A stretch of 64,000 nt of DNA from Liolophura sinensis (Eukaryota; Mollusca; Polyplacophora; Chitonida; Chitonidae), in assembly GCF_032854445.1 (NCBI RefSeq), contig NC_088307.1, positions 25,673,046 to 25,737,045 on the forward strand. The letters are read 5' to 3'. The first letter of the stretch is position 1, and each line of letters opens with the position of its first letter. This document shows positions 53,740-64,000 of the stretch, piece by piece. Both the position numbers and the translations under genes were made by a program. Under the pieces are notes generated by a model, which had not been told where the DNA came from, did not search any database, and worked only from the letters and a program-made list of their open reading frames with translations.

Positions 53740-54820
53740 ACATGCTCGCAGACAGACGCTCCTATTCTTTGTAGAGGGAAATATTCAGTGATTTAGAAGT
53801 AATTCGGCAAACAGGAACATCTCAATCATTATTTGATGCCAGGCGGGTATTTCCAAGATGATGCAATAACTTCATGTCTACCTATTAATTTCATGAAAAA
53901 ATATTGGAGAAAAATCTGGCAACACTTTTCTCAGAATTGATTAGATTGAGCAGAAAGATGTCTCAAGTTAAATTAGTTTTTTATATTAAGAAATAGTATT
54001 TGCCTGACACGAAATTTTAGGTTTTACACTCAAAATAGTTTTGTAATTATAGCTGAAAACATTTCAATGTGCGCTAAAAACGTTGATATATCAGCCAGTA
54101 GATTCTATCCACTGTACAAGGCTACAATCAAGCCCTGTGAAGTTTTTCGCATAATTGCGCTGATGGAATCCAATGGCGCTAGAGTGACTGGCAAAAACCA
54201 GTCAAATCGATGTAAGGTCGAAGTCGGGAAAATTCGTCAACGGTCGAAAAAAAGTAAGAGCTCATACGATGTTTCCTAAGGGTGAAATCAACTGGTGAGA
54301 TACTGCAAATTGAATTTAGTCGAATCATCACACCCGATGCGCTCAATTAACTTTTTCACATCACCCAAAACACGGACATGTAACTCCTAAAAAGGACGAG
54401 TAATTAAAGACCAATGACAATATTTCATTTCGAAAAGTTCGATCACGTGACGTGTTCGCATGTCCATTAGAAACGTTACCGGGTAAAAACGGAGAAAAGA
54501 TCACAGAGTGCATGGCGTCTACGACAGAAAATTAGATCTGGGACTGAGTTGGGCAAGCAAAATCAGTCAGGCACAAACTAATTAATATGCATCCCAAAAT
54601 ACAATTTATTAAATATTTCTTTATACAGCAATAAAATTACGATGAATTGTTTTAATTGTGGACTATATATGCTAGATTTTCTTTTACTGTGGTACGTCTT
54701 GCGGCATGAACATAAATCGACGGGTTGAATGTTCGAATCCGGCTTCTGTTAGTCTCTACTGGGCTGAATATAAAAAAGCCTGTTAGATGTCCTGCTTTGA
54801 GAGATGCAGTGGTTGCCCCT
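53740..54820. other. No recognised gene; possible tRNA-like box near 54715-54735
   Basis: About 1.1 kb. GGGTTGAATGTTCGAATCCG at about 54722 contains a box B-like sequence that might mark a decayed SINE head. A 70-codon frame at 54067-54279 is unrecognised. Confidence 0.35.
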
Positions 54821-54825
54821 TTTTA

Positions 54826-55020
54826 TTTTGGTTGATGTTTAACGCCAAAATCAAGCATTTTTCACGATGGCGGCGAGTTTTATGGTTGAAGGATACCGGC
54901 GTGCTCAGAGAACATCATTTACTTTGGTAAATTACTGATGGGCTTTTCCATGCACGTGTGACGTGCAACTATGAGTGGAAGACGAGTGGTTTTCAATGAA
55001 CGTCAGACTGCGTAAACCAA
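54826..55020 (-). mobile_element. SINE-like fragment (F/H type)
   Basis: TTTTGGTTGATGTTTAACGC, AATCAAGCATTTTTCACGAT, GGCGGCGAGTTTTATGGTTG and TTACTGATGGGCTTTTCCAT follow the general order of tail end, GGCGGC block and body seen in SINE A, but sequence identity is low. It is probably a related family with a shared 3' end. The head is not recognised. Confidence 0.5.
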
Positions 55021-55254
55021 TGTCACCAAAGCCCGATGGACGAAGCCAACAATGAGAGTGGGGAATCTACAAATGACCTGTTCAGGACTGGTTTTTATAT
55101 GGACAGTTTGTCCAGAATCTCTGGCGTTCTGCTTCATGAGACTCACCAATTGCATCAGAGGAGTGTGAAAGAAAAACGTTGGAACATAGCCACTGGGACC
55201 CAGACCAAGGTCAAAACCTACAAAAGACTGCAGCTTTAGGTGAGTAGGTGCGTC

Positions 55255-55325
55255 AAATACCTGGCAAAGGGCGTTGGTTTACTCAGGGCACTTAATTCGG
55301 TTTTAATTACCCATAAAATGATTGT
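55255..55325 (+). mobile_element. SINE D 3' fragment, degenerate
   Basis: ACCTGGCAAAGGGCGTTGGT, TTACTCAGGGCACTTAATTC and ACCCATAAAATGATTG correspond to the SINE D segment at 46110-46180. Confidence 0.5.
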
Positions 55326-55329
55326 AAAC

Positions 55330-57020
55330 AGTTGTATAGTTAAAAATTCTTGAAGCATTAGGTAAATAGATAAATAACAAGTGGCATTCATCAATAATGT
55401 GAATACCACAGCGATTAAAATCTGTACACGACAAAGATGAGGAAATAAAAAAGCGATACAAAGTAGACGGCTACCATGTCAACAGAACAGTCCTTTATAG
55501 TTGCCTAATGATACTAGGCCCCCTATATTTCAAAGTACCATAACTCCTTATTTCATATGGGTTTGTTCAAAATGTGCAGACTGTGCCATCGTAACCGAAC
55601 CTTAACCATAAAACATTGAAGATTTTGTGTTTCTATCAAAATTTGCATAGTTATTTATCAATAACTGGACCTCATTTACATACGTAAAAAATTCAAAGTG
55701 ACATGATGACTAGTATCACTGCTAATGATTTTTGACAGAAGAGTTTTGACACGGTAAAAAAGAAGCCGGGTAACCGTAAAAATGAGCAATGTCTCCAGGA
55801 ACGTGACCAAGCATTTAAAATTCGGAATACGGGCTGGAGTCGAGTGCGGAATATCCAATCCCTCATACGACGTGCTGACAGCTTCTCCGTCTCAGGGTAG
55901 ACGCATATGTGTAAAAGCAGTAATATAAATACGTGTGCTCGGAGAGTCCACTAGGAACAACTAGGCCTATATGGTCCTTTCGACCGGATGACTCAGTCAT
56001 GGTTTTTATAGCATCCTGTTCAGGACAGCCTAAATCTGGTGTAACTGGCGTTTCGAAAAAATTCCATGGATGCGTGGTCAAAAAGCAGTAAATCAATATT
56101 TGTACAAGAATTCTGGACTGGCTGTCTTCACGGTACAGTTGGGTCACCAACGGAATTTACAGGCTAATTGGCTTCCGACATTTATCACCAGCGCATTAAT
56201 ACCGAAAACTGGTACAATCTTGTAGAAATGCAAAGCCTGACAGAACAATGATAGATGGAAATGAGATGCACCAAAACCAGATTACACAAAAAATCTGGAG
56301 AGTTTCTTGAATATATCTTGAAGCAGAAACAAGGGTTGACCCACAAAAGTATACCGTATAAATATGAAATATTGTTCACAAACATATGGAATCACAAACC
56401 TATGTACAAAGCATAATCCTTACACCGCATTCGTGGCGCACTATGTTCGCTTTACATCAGTGCCACTACTGACAAAATTTGTACAGAAATCTTTGAACAG
56501 CAGGGTTGAGGCAGGAAGTGAAGTCAGAAAGTACTAAATCTCTGTCTACTTTTGTCTCCATTAATGCCTGATGCACATGTATTTTCTTTATCTAAAATAT
56601 GTTCAGCGTAATTCCAAAGATCACCGGATACAGTTTTATTGATGAATACTGATTACAGGTCCACGCAAGGACATCAGTGATGCAGCTAAGCCCAAATGAG
56701 TTCCACTGGCTCCAAAGGTCACGATAGTGGTGGCAGTGATCTAAAGCGGGCCCAGAGAGCGATACGTACACTATGAGAAGTATGTGTACGCAGGCTATGC
56801 GTATAACGGCAATCGCAGTCGTTTGCGTTCACACATGAAAGTCCGCACATAGCGATGACATATCAGGACCCATAAGTGTGTACGTCACAATGCGAAACCT
56901 ACATAATGATCCCCATTAGGAAATGTTTCATTCGCAAATTACAGAATGTGATTTCATAATTTCCTTAGCTGTAGGAATGACACGAGACAAAATATGTTAA
57001 GAGACAAAAACACGGACCAT
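55330..57020. other. No recognised gene
   Basis: About 1.7 kb of AT-rich sequence. Minus-strand frames of 60-95 codons (55676-56385) lack recognisable motifs. Confidence 0.4.
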
Positions 57021-57025
57021 TCAGT

Positions 57026-57190
57026 GATTTACTGAGTTTTAGTCTTTAATGCCGTCAAGAATGTTTTCTTTCGAAGACGGCAGTCAGGTTTATGGGTGGA
57101 GTAAAACGGAATATGCTTCTCCTGATACCTGAATACCGCAGAACAGCTCATACAGGGGGAGCTAAATGTGAAAAAAGATGTACAATCTGC
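57026..57190 (-). mobile_element. SINE-like fragment, degenerate
   Basis: TCTTTAATGCCGTCAAGAAT, TTTCTTTCGAAGACGGCAGT, CAGGTTTATGGGTGGAGTAA resemble in order the SINE A/F end and body. Very diverged, so the call is tentative. Confidence 0.4.
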
Positions 57191-57324
57191 CTCATTGGAT
57201 AAGTTCGAACCTTGCTTGTGGAAAGAAATATTATACGGCATTTTGAGCAAATTCCTGACTAGAGACTTCTCATTATTTGCAGTTAACATCCGTGCATTTT
57301 AAAAACCGAATGCCGCTTAATCTA

Positions 57325-57510
57325 TGGTGCTTGGGAACATGTAAATTGCTGCTGTTTAAACATTTACATGAACAGTTAGAACAAAACCCTAAACGAGGTA
57401 AATTGACAAGTGGACGTATTTCACCTGTTACGTGTGACCATGCATTTGACAACTATCACACTGTCAACGCAGCTCTGATTTTAGAATCTATGCTGTAAGT
57501 CTTTTATTAT
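57325..57510 (-). repeat. Dispersed repeat family G, long copy
   Basis: GGGAACATGTAAATTGCTGC, ACATTTACATGAACAGTTAG, AACAAAACCCTAAACGAGGT, AAATTGACAAGTGGACGTAT, TTCACCTGTTACGTGTGACC, TTGACAACTATCACACTGTC and ATTTTAGAATCTATGCTGTA. This is the most complete minus-oriented copy. It links the two halves seen separately at 49745 and 46440, which shows that they belong to one family. The 73-codon frame across it is not a gene. Confidence 0.75.
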
Positions 57511-57514
57511 ATAT

Positions 57515-57950
57515 ACCGAACAAGTCAGACTTTTAGTATGCATTACCGTCGGTATAAGTGAGCAACGATAGCTATTTCCCCGTGTGATACGCGAGTATAA
57601 GGATGCCAGTTTACCTCCAAATTGTCATCACAAAGGCAGCTAAGTATGAACAATAGACTATAATTCCGATTTATAATAATTATATATAATTCCGAATTAC
57701 TCTAGGCTGGAAAGGTTCGCCTTAGTCTCTAAAAGCAATTGTGTACGAAAAATACACAACATCTGTAACACAAGCTCACCTTAGCTGTAACAAATTTGCA
57801 CAAGAACATTAACGTGTACCTTGCATATTTCATCTTTATGTACTGCATACACATTTAATGTGTACCAAATTGTGTACCTGTGATACACATCTCCTTGGCA
57901 TCAAGCGTTACACAAACACGAGTTTACTTTTAGCGAATAGTCTCACTAGT
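57515..57950. other. No recognised feature
   Basis: About 440 bp AT-rich sequence with TATAATTATATATAATT-type simple stretches near 57675-57690. Confidence 0.45.
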
Positions 57951-57957
57951 AAACTTG

Positions 57958-58203
57958 TAGTTATCACATAGTGATAACGTAAAGAAACAAGCTAGCAACA
58001 CTCAGACAACAAGCAAGTAACAAGTCAGCGAGAAGAAAACAACATAGAAGCTACAAGTTAGCAGCAAGGGAGTAAGATTGTAGTCATCACAAAGTGGCAA
58101 TGTGAAGAAACGAGTTAGCAACATTGAGACAACAAGCATGTAACAAGTCAGCGAGAAGAAAACAACATAGAAGCTACAAGTTAGCAGCAAGGGAGTAACT
58201 GGT
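57958..58203. repeat. 123-bp tandem duplication (2 copies)
   Basis: CAAGTCAGCGAGAAGAAAAC occurs at 58021 and 58144. The two units (57958-58080 and 58081-58203) are nearly identical in their second halves and diverge in the first. The period is a multiple of three, so the 62-codon minus frame at 58002-58190 is a repeat artefact. Confidence 0.93.
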
Positions 58204-58209
58204 TCAATT

Positions 58210-58825
58210 CCATGTTACTGAGAAAAACAGTTGAACAGCGTCAGAAAAATCGAGAGTATGGAATAAAAGTACAATTAAGCCATTGCGCCGACCTTCAGGC
58301 AGTTTATGAAGGCAAATGTTTGATTCCGTAGACAATTAAACCATAAAGTCTTTTGAAAAGAACTCGGATGCCATTTTAAATCTTATTGAAGTCCTCAGTG
58401 TATCACTGAACCACAAGACAGAACGAGAAACGGAGAAAAATGTAACATGTTTTCATAGGAACTTGTCAGCCTTGCTAAGGGCTGTGAAACGTGACAGACC
58501 TCTGGGCAACTTTTCAGCGAAAGCCCGCCGATGTAAACATCGGGTATAAAACCTTTAACTATGACTCCATCTGTCAAGATTATGTTGTCATTATGGCGAT
58601 ATTCGATCATTTCGAAGTGTCCTTGGGCATTTAAGCATATCTCCAAAGACTAAAGAGAACAGGCAACTATACTCTGTGAGGAAATGGTGTGGAACTGTGT
58701 TCTGGTTATGACAGGCTGATCCTGCACAGCCACAGCAAATGCTCTATGTTTTGGCAGATTCTGACGTCTTTTGCTTATGATGGGAAATTTGGGAAGGCCA
58801 AGGGATATGATGTAACAAGCCTAAA
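58210..58825. other. No recognised feature
   Basis: About 600 bp; an 83-codon minus frame at 58395-58646 has no recognisable motif. Confidence 0.4.
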
Positions 58826-58832
58826 AAAAAGT

Positions 58833-58974
58833 GCCTGAGATTTTTTAGAACACCCCCTGTGGAGAAAGTAGTAGGGCCCTAATAGTCGTGTTGCATGACA
58901 TTAAACCAAGTAAATTTGATCCACAGTTTGTACAATATGGATCTGACGACTTTCTCCACAGGGTGTTTTCAGGC
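58833..58974. mobile_element. Small inverted-repeat (MITE-like) element
   Basis: The left end GCCTGAGATTTTTTAGAACA..CCTGTGGAGAAAGTAGTA is complementary to the right end, whose reverse reads GCCTGAAAACACCCTGTGGA..GAAAGTCGTCA. Arms are about 35-40 bp, total about 142 bp. The interior includes a CATGACATTAAACCAAGTAA block. No coding capacity. Single copy in this window. Confidence 0.72.
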
Positions 58975-58979
58975 CTGAT

Positions 58980-60095
58980 GTGAAGAAAAGAGAAGCCGAT
59001 AAAATCAAGAGTATCTCGCGCAGTGAATGCAATATTTATTGAGCTCTAAATTGAAGGCTTTGCTGACATCGATATCGTTTAAATTGTAATAAAACTTGTT
59101 AGGAACGTTGACATGTCATGTGAGTCAACCACCCATTTATTGATACGGCTTCGGTTAATAATGTTTCGGTACGCGACAGGATATGGTGTTTGGAATGGCG
59201 GTGATCGCTGCTATCGTACATGTACGTCGTGATGGAAGGATATGAGGGGTCGGGTAAGTGGCTATATTGGGTGAGGGAAGGAGGGAGAGGGTGTCTAGGC
59301 TGGGGTTACTGCTTGTTGTACTGTTACACCTTAGCCTCCATAGCTCCACAGTGAGTCATCCACTGAGTCTAAGCCATCGACCAAGACTCCAGTCGAACAC
59401 ATATTCCCACCATTACTTAACCGATCTCGCTTGCGCCTAGCTGTCTTGACCTCAACAGGCCAAATCGCCGACATTCGATAATAACACTAGATGGTATTTT
59501 TTTCTTAACTACGTCATCTCTAATAAGAGGATTTATTTGCAATATGAGATGTTCAGCAATCGACCACAGAGGCAGACAGATCGACATAGCCTCAGCGGCA
59601 ATAACTAGATTGAAATCCGATTTTTACACCAGATAAAATGTCGCGTGCTAAACGTCTCACGAGATAACATATGCAGATTAGGCAAACATCCGCTTTAATA
59701 ACATCGAATTAAAGCACGCGATGGCCATCTCGCATCGAGTTATGAGAATGTTTCCACTACCAGAAATAATAATAAAACGTACGATGTACACTGCAGCTAT
59801 AATGGATAGATATCCGAAATGAATATTTATATATGAATTATAAAACCCAGTTCGGTTTCAAACTTGCTTGTTTGAACCTTTTTCAAATATAGAGACACAC
59901 ACACGTGGCAGATATGTCTATGGTGTATATGAATTTGTGAATGACAACTCAAAGGGCATCTTTTTGTGTAAAGTTCAAAGGCTTAAAAGTCCCCAACATC
60001 AAAACGTGTGGAGAATCTAATTATGTACATATTTATTCCATTGTTTAAAAAATGGCATTTATCTCTGCCTCATTTGGCGCTTAGCCGAGAGACTT
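58980..60095. other. No recognised gene
   Basis: About 1.1 kb. Overlapping 60-64-codon frames at 59155-59440 on both strands are not recognisable. Confidence 0.4.
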
Positions 60096-60099
60096 TAGA

Positions 60100-60155
60100 G
60101 CAAATAAACAGGGCTGGTCAGTATAATGTAACTGAGTTGGCTGTCATAGCAATAC
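60100..60155 (+). mobile_element. SINE C fragment
   Basis: AACAGGGCTGGTCAGTATAA followed by TGTAACTGAGTTGGCTGTCA matches the middle of SINE C (compare 17735-17765). It directly precedes a family X copy. The 112-codon frame at 60008-60346 spans both repeats. Confidence 0.5.
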
Positions 60156-60159
60156 AATC

Positions 60160-60447
60160 AACGGTTCAAAACAGACAAGCAAAATGGCGAGTATTCACAA
60201 TGACAATTCTCAAACACAACGTTGAACATAAACCCACCAAAGAACTAAGGACGTATACAAAGTACGACCCTCATGCAAAGTGGAAAATTCAACAGTTTTC
60301 ATTGATAATGCAAAGACACAAAGACACGCCTATTCTAGGCGAGTGAATGAAATTTGAATCCAGATAGTTTACCACGGTAGTCTATAAGCTGTCGATAATC
60401 AATCAATATGCATCTCAGTTTCTCTTTAATTGCAGCTGTTCATATAC
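60160..60447 (+). mobile_element. Dispersed family X, complete single-core copy
   Basis: GGTTCAAAACAGACAAGCAA, AACCCACCAAAGAACTAAGG, one core unit (CAACAGTTTTCATTGATAAT to TTCTAGGCGAGTGAATGAA, about 60287-60350), then GTCGATAATCAATCAATATG, CATCTCAGTTTCTCTTTAAT and GCAGCTGTTCATATAC. It is the plus-oriented counterpart of 41743-42056. Confidence 0.78.
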
Positions 60448-60449
60448 CC

Positions 60450-62135
60450 AACTTGTCGATGTAATTCAGCACGACGAATATACATGTGCAGCCCCTAGCT
60501 CCGGCTTAAGCGGAATTCAAATATAGTTATAAAGCTGACTCTGGACACCATTATAAATATTCATATACAAATACAATCATTTTAAAAACTAGTCATAACC
60601 CTATATCCAAGCCGTTTCACTGCTTAATACGTGATTGTAAGACAGAACGTACACCACGACACTTGTAGCAACATCTGCTGAACTCAACAGATTTATTGTT
60701 GTGGCAAATTATTGCTGCTTTGATTCCTATGGAAGTCTGACTTAACCGAGATTCGAAACACTGTCACATGTCACTTAGGTCAAGCCACTCAACTAAAACT
60801 CAAGCTCTGATTTACCATACATTACAAAAAAAGGAGTAACTTTAAAAGATTTTTGTGTTTGAGGTTAGAAATGACTCGTGGTATGTATAGTTAAGGGTAA
60901 TATTTGATTTGATGGCAAATCCACTCAAACTGACCACTCCAGTTTAATTCAGTTTCCGACAAGTCTCTCTTATGTACAATATAAGGCGAGTCTTAACGAT
61001 ACCGGAGTCCACGGCGGTATGTCAAGTTACACCCCACGATCGGCAAAGCGCGCATAACTACCACTGGTTAGAGGGTGGATCGCTAACGGTCGCCATAATT
61101 CCTCTTTATGTCATTCATCAATGGCTATCTGAAGAAATTGCCTTCCATTCAAGTCACTCTTAATCACTCTAAGCCCATCTGGAGATACCAGTACTGCAGA
61201 GCTAAATAGAGGGGCACTATTCAGATACGGCATCCTTAGGAGACTTGAGATCCGGGCCAGTCGACCCAGCTTTATCGCTCTTTGCAAGTCTCGCGCCACG
61301 CTAGAGACTAAAGCCGCCTCCGTGTCGGTAAATACGGAAGAGCTACTATGAAGTTGAAAGGAAAACCGACTCACAGGTCGGTGGATTGACGGCGTAGGAA
61401 TCCATTAGCGTAACTGCATCCCATATAGGATGGGGTGTTCTCCTATTGGTAGGGCTCAGGCGTATAAACACTAATGTATTAAAACAACTCAACAATGGCA
61501 AACCGATACCACACGACGGAGAATTCAAGAACCACACCACAAATAAACCTCTCGATTTTGACAGCTTATTTACAAATTTGCTAAATGTTCCTTAAATGAA
61601 GGAAATATTAGCAACCAGTTATACAGCAATGGTAATAACAAGGTATAAGTAACATGGCCTGAGAAAGTGTGATAAATTTCAATTGTCAAAGACGGGCTGA
61701 AAAGTCCGAAACTATGAGAGTGTCAAAATCAGAAGACGGAAGTTACAATCTGCAAATGATTAGCACAACTGACGTAGAATAAATAAACTTTGTACACATG
61801 TATCTTTCGTATAGCATGGAAAGTTTTACATGCAACCTTTTCACAAACCTCACGAGAGATGACATATGACATAGGCAAATCCATTAGATTCCATTGCTGT
61901 CAAAACCTGAAAATGAATGTAAGAAAATCTTTAAAAGCTCATTATAGAATGTAGTCAATAAGGATCTTTATGAGCTTGTTTAGTTTGCCGCATTCTCTCT
62001 TGGGATCGCCCGAACACGTCGACAAATGCTCTGTTAAGCCATAATTTTGTAAACCCCCTTTCAGTCTTCAGAAATACCTTTACCCTTAGGAAAGATAAAA
62101 GAGAGGTAATTAAATAAACAACTTAGGGCATAGAG
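60450..62135. other. No recognised gene
   Basis: About 1.7 kb. The 60960-61550 part is slightly GC-richer, with overlapping minus frames (61111-61374, 87 codons; 61346-61540, 64 codons). The 87-codon one is fairly balanced in composition, but no domain is recognised. If this window holds an exon it could be here; the evidence is weak. Confidence 0.35.
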
Positions 62136-62139
62136 AGTA

Positions 62140-62215
62140 CAACCAGGGTAGCGACGGCTGTGTGCATGATCATAAGCAAATGGTCCCATGTAACCGATGA
62201 AATACGGCCAAATGT
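62140..62215 (+). repeat. Dispersed repeat family G fragment
   Basis: ACAACCAGGGTAGCGACGGC, ATCATAAGCAAATGGTCCCA, TGTAACCGATGAAATACGGC match the first part of family G (compare 4310-4380). Confidence 0.62.
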
Positions 62216-62299
62216 TTTGGATTTTGGGGAAAGAAAGACAAACCAGCATGGCAAAATGGATTTCAGGCTCCAGGTTCAGTTTTCCACTTTCTGCATAAT

Positions 62300-62825
62300 T
62301 TGGTTTATATCAGAACCGTATCTGAATAATCTGTCATATTGTTCACTTCTAAGATGGATAACAAAGAAAATCTGAACAATCTGTAGTACTGTTCAATTCT
62401 GAGATGGGTAACAAAGAAAATCTAAACAATCTGTAGTACTGTTCACTTCTGAGATGGGTAACAAAGAAAATCTAAACAATCTGTAGTATTGTTCACTTCT
62501 GGGATGGATAACAAAGAAAATCTGAACAACCCATAATATCTATACTTCTGGGGTTATTACAAAGAAATCTAAACAATCTGTAGTATTGTTCACTTCTGAG
62601 TTGGATAACAAAAAAATCTAAACAATCTGTAGTATTGTTCACTTCCGAATTGGATAACAAAGAAAATCTGAACAATCTGTAATATTGTTCACTTCTGCGA
62701 TGAATAACAAAAAAATGTGAACAATCTATAATATTGTTCTCTTCTGGGATGGATAACAAAGAAAATGTGAACAATCTGTAGTACTGTTCGCTTCAGAGAT
62801 GGATAACCAAGAAAATTTATCGAGA
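62300..62825. repeat. 50-bp tandem array (about 10 units)
   Basis: The block ACAAAGAAAATCTGAACAAT starts at 62361, 62411, 62461 and 62511, spacing exactly 50 bp. The array continues with 49-50-bp spacing to about 62825. The unit also contains TGTAGTACTGTTCACTTCTG and AGATGGGTA. Divergence rises toward the right. The 93-codon minus frame is a repeat artefact. Confidence 0.95.
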
Positions 62826-62829
62826 ATTT

Positions 62830-63305
62830 GGAAAAGTGGCGGCTGGGAAAGTGGTAAAATGTTGTGCAATTATTTTGTATAAAGGAACAGAAAGCATCGG
62901 ATAGTAAATTATGGCACACGCAAATAGAGGTTGGAATCCCACTGACATTTTGTTGATTCTCAAGCGGTAAGAAACGGCTATCGTGGATTGTGCTTTCATA
63001 CTGATTTTCACGCTAGTGAAAACTGCATTCCTACATATAAACATGTAGGCCTATAGATGCAAATGCAAAGAACAGTTTTCATAATAAAATGACCAAAGCT
63101 ACACAGGAAAAAAACAGACAGCACCTCACAGAGCTAGCGTTCTCAAGCACAGCATTTGTTGCACATCCAGTCAGTTAAAATCAGTCAATTGGTCAATCGA
63201 TCAATATCTATCATCCGCATCAAAACGTTCTTGTTTTTGTTGACACCTCGTCACCCTCCTATCCCCTCTTCCCTCTACCCCAACCCACTCAGCAAGGATC
63301 TATAC
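62830..63305. other. No recognised feature
   Basis: About 480 bp without recognised genes or repeats. Confidence 0.45.
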
Positions 63306-63306
63306 C

Positions 63307-63310
<4 letters not shown>

Positions 63311-63346
<36 letters not shown>
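63311..63346. repeat. (CT)n microsatellite
   Basis: A pure (TC)n run of about 18 dinucleotides is followed by a C-rich pyrimidine stretch. Frames through it (63156-63452 plus; 63300-63497 minus) read SL or RE dipeptides and are not genes. Confidence 0.97.
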
Positions 63347-63349
<3 letters not shown>

Positions 63350-63705
63350 CCTCCTTCCCCCTTTCTCCTGCCCTGTCATTTTGATGGATTACCTTGGCTC
63401 TGTGTTTGACAGATTCGACTTTACCTTCGATCCTTACATGAGCCCAGGTTAAAAGTTGCTCAGCCAAATGAGAAGATCGCGAATTTTTGTCCGGCAAAAA
63501 TCAATAGCTTGTCACTGTTGAGCTAAGTTTGGATCTGGCATTGATACTTATGTATATACTGATACCCTGTCAATGAGGATCAGCAGGGATAGCGTCAGCC
63601 GTGGACCCAAGCCGAACAACACAAATGGGATTCAAAAGTTTATGCATGGAAAGATAGGTACAACGAACACAAACATCTCACAGTAATTCGCCTGCTGTAT
63701 ACAGA
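63350..63705. other. No recognised feature
   Basis: About 350 bp of unique-looking sequence between the CT microsatellite and the last SINE. Confidence 0.45.
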
Positions 63706-63710
63706 GGAGC

Positions 63711-64000
63711 CGGAGGTATCGTGATGGTAGGGTGAGCCACCTCAAAACACCTGACACACGAGGTGTGGATTCAATCCCCACATTGGGCAGGGGAATTCTG
63801 AGGAGTCAGGCTCTTAGTGTTCGTACTGCCTTGCTCACAATTAGTGATGGACATGTGGTCGTTTACGCAGCCTTGTACTTGCACCGCTTGTCCTTCACCA
63901 ATACTGCGTGCAAGTCTGTACGTTAAACGTGGGGAAGTTCACCAGTAACTTGCCAAGGGTCGACCGCTTACCCCGTGTAATCGGATTTCACCTCCCTTAA
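63711..64000 (+). mobile_element. tRNA-derived SINE D, cut by the window edge
   Basis: The head is tRNA-like: GGTATCGTGATGGTAGGGTG (weak box A) and GTGGATTCAATCCCCAC, which contains a good box B (GATTCAATC) inside a perfectly paired GTGGA/TCCCCAC-type arm. The body follows (GCCTTGTACTTGCACCGCTT, GTGCAAGTCTGTACGTTAAA, CACCAGTAACTTGCCAAGGG) and reaches the GGTCGACCGCTTACCCCGTG segment, matching fragments elsewhere in the window. The 3' end lies beyond 64000. Confidence 0.75.

Noticed and set aside
61111-61540. Adjacent minus-strand ORFs at 61.1-61.5 kb as exons of one gene
   Set aside because: Composition is plausible, but the frames overlap in different phases and I found no recognisable domain or clear splice sites; left as an unannotated region.
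63156-63452. 98-codon serine/leucine-rich ORF
   Set aside because: It is created by the CT microsatellite.

Overview
This window looks like non-coding nuclear DNA from an invertebrate animal, most likely a mollusc or another lophotrochozoan. The reasons are an AT-rich base composition, no compact gene arrangement, no recognisable protein family in any frame, and a dense load of short interspersed repeats. Many repeats carry tRNA-like heads (RNA polymerase III A and B boxes) and simple-sequence tails. Their general appearance resembles repeats I associate with mollusc genomes, but that placement is from memory and is inference. I see no operons, ribosome binding sites, CRISPR, rRNA or prokaryotic features.

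Layout. From 1 to 1880 there are two adjoining minisatellites (27-bp and 21-bp units). A 129-140-bp tandem array covers about 2530-3600. A MITE-like element lies at 3.9-4.1 kb and an inverted SINE pair at 5.6-6.1 kb. The 6.5-17 kb stretch is mostly anonymous, with scattered SINE copies, a strong G-quadruplex motif at 11.34 kb and a diverged duplication at 14.5-15.95 kb. From 17 to 24 kb there are three tRNA-derived SINE types, a nearly perfect inverted repeat (21.98-22.10 kb) and a 0.2-kb direct duplication (23.4-23.85 kb). A TG microsatellite sits at 25.4 kb and a large 47-bp array (about 47 units) fills 26.16-28.39 kb. A SINE cluster occupies 28.8-32.7 kb, including two full-length insertions with clear target-site duplications. 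The two longest non-repetitive ORFs (204 and 182 codons) are at 33.07-33.69 and 38.01-38.56 kb; neither is recognised. A 79-bp array lies at 35.15-35.64 kb. Further SINEs and a dispersed element with an internal tandem array (46.79-47.50 kb) follow, then a long-terminal-inverted-repeat element at 50.18-50.75 kb, more SINEs at 51.3-54 kb, a 123-bp duplication at 58 kb, a small inverted-repeat element at 58.8 kb, a 50-bp array at 62.3-62.8 kb, a CT microsatellite at 63.3 kb, and a tRNA-headed SINE running off the right edge.

How it works together. I cannot support any protein-coding gene with confidence. The longest open frames at the left end are artefacts of tandem units whose length is a multiple of three. 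The content is better read as layers of mobile-element insertion followed by local tandem amplification. The clearest example is one dispersed ~300-bp family: ordinary copies carry a single ~58-bp core, while one copy carries about ten in tandem. All family groupings were made by eye; no alignment, database search or transcript evidence was available.
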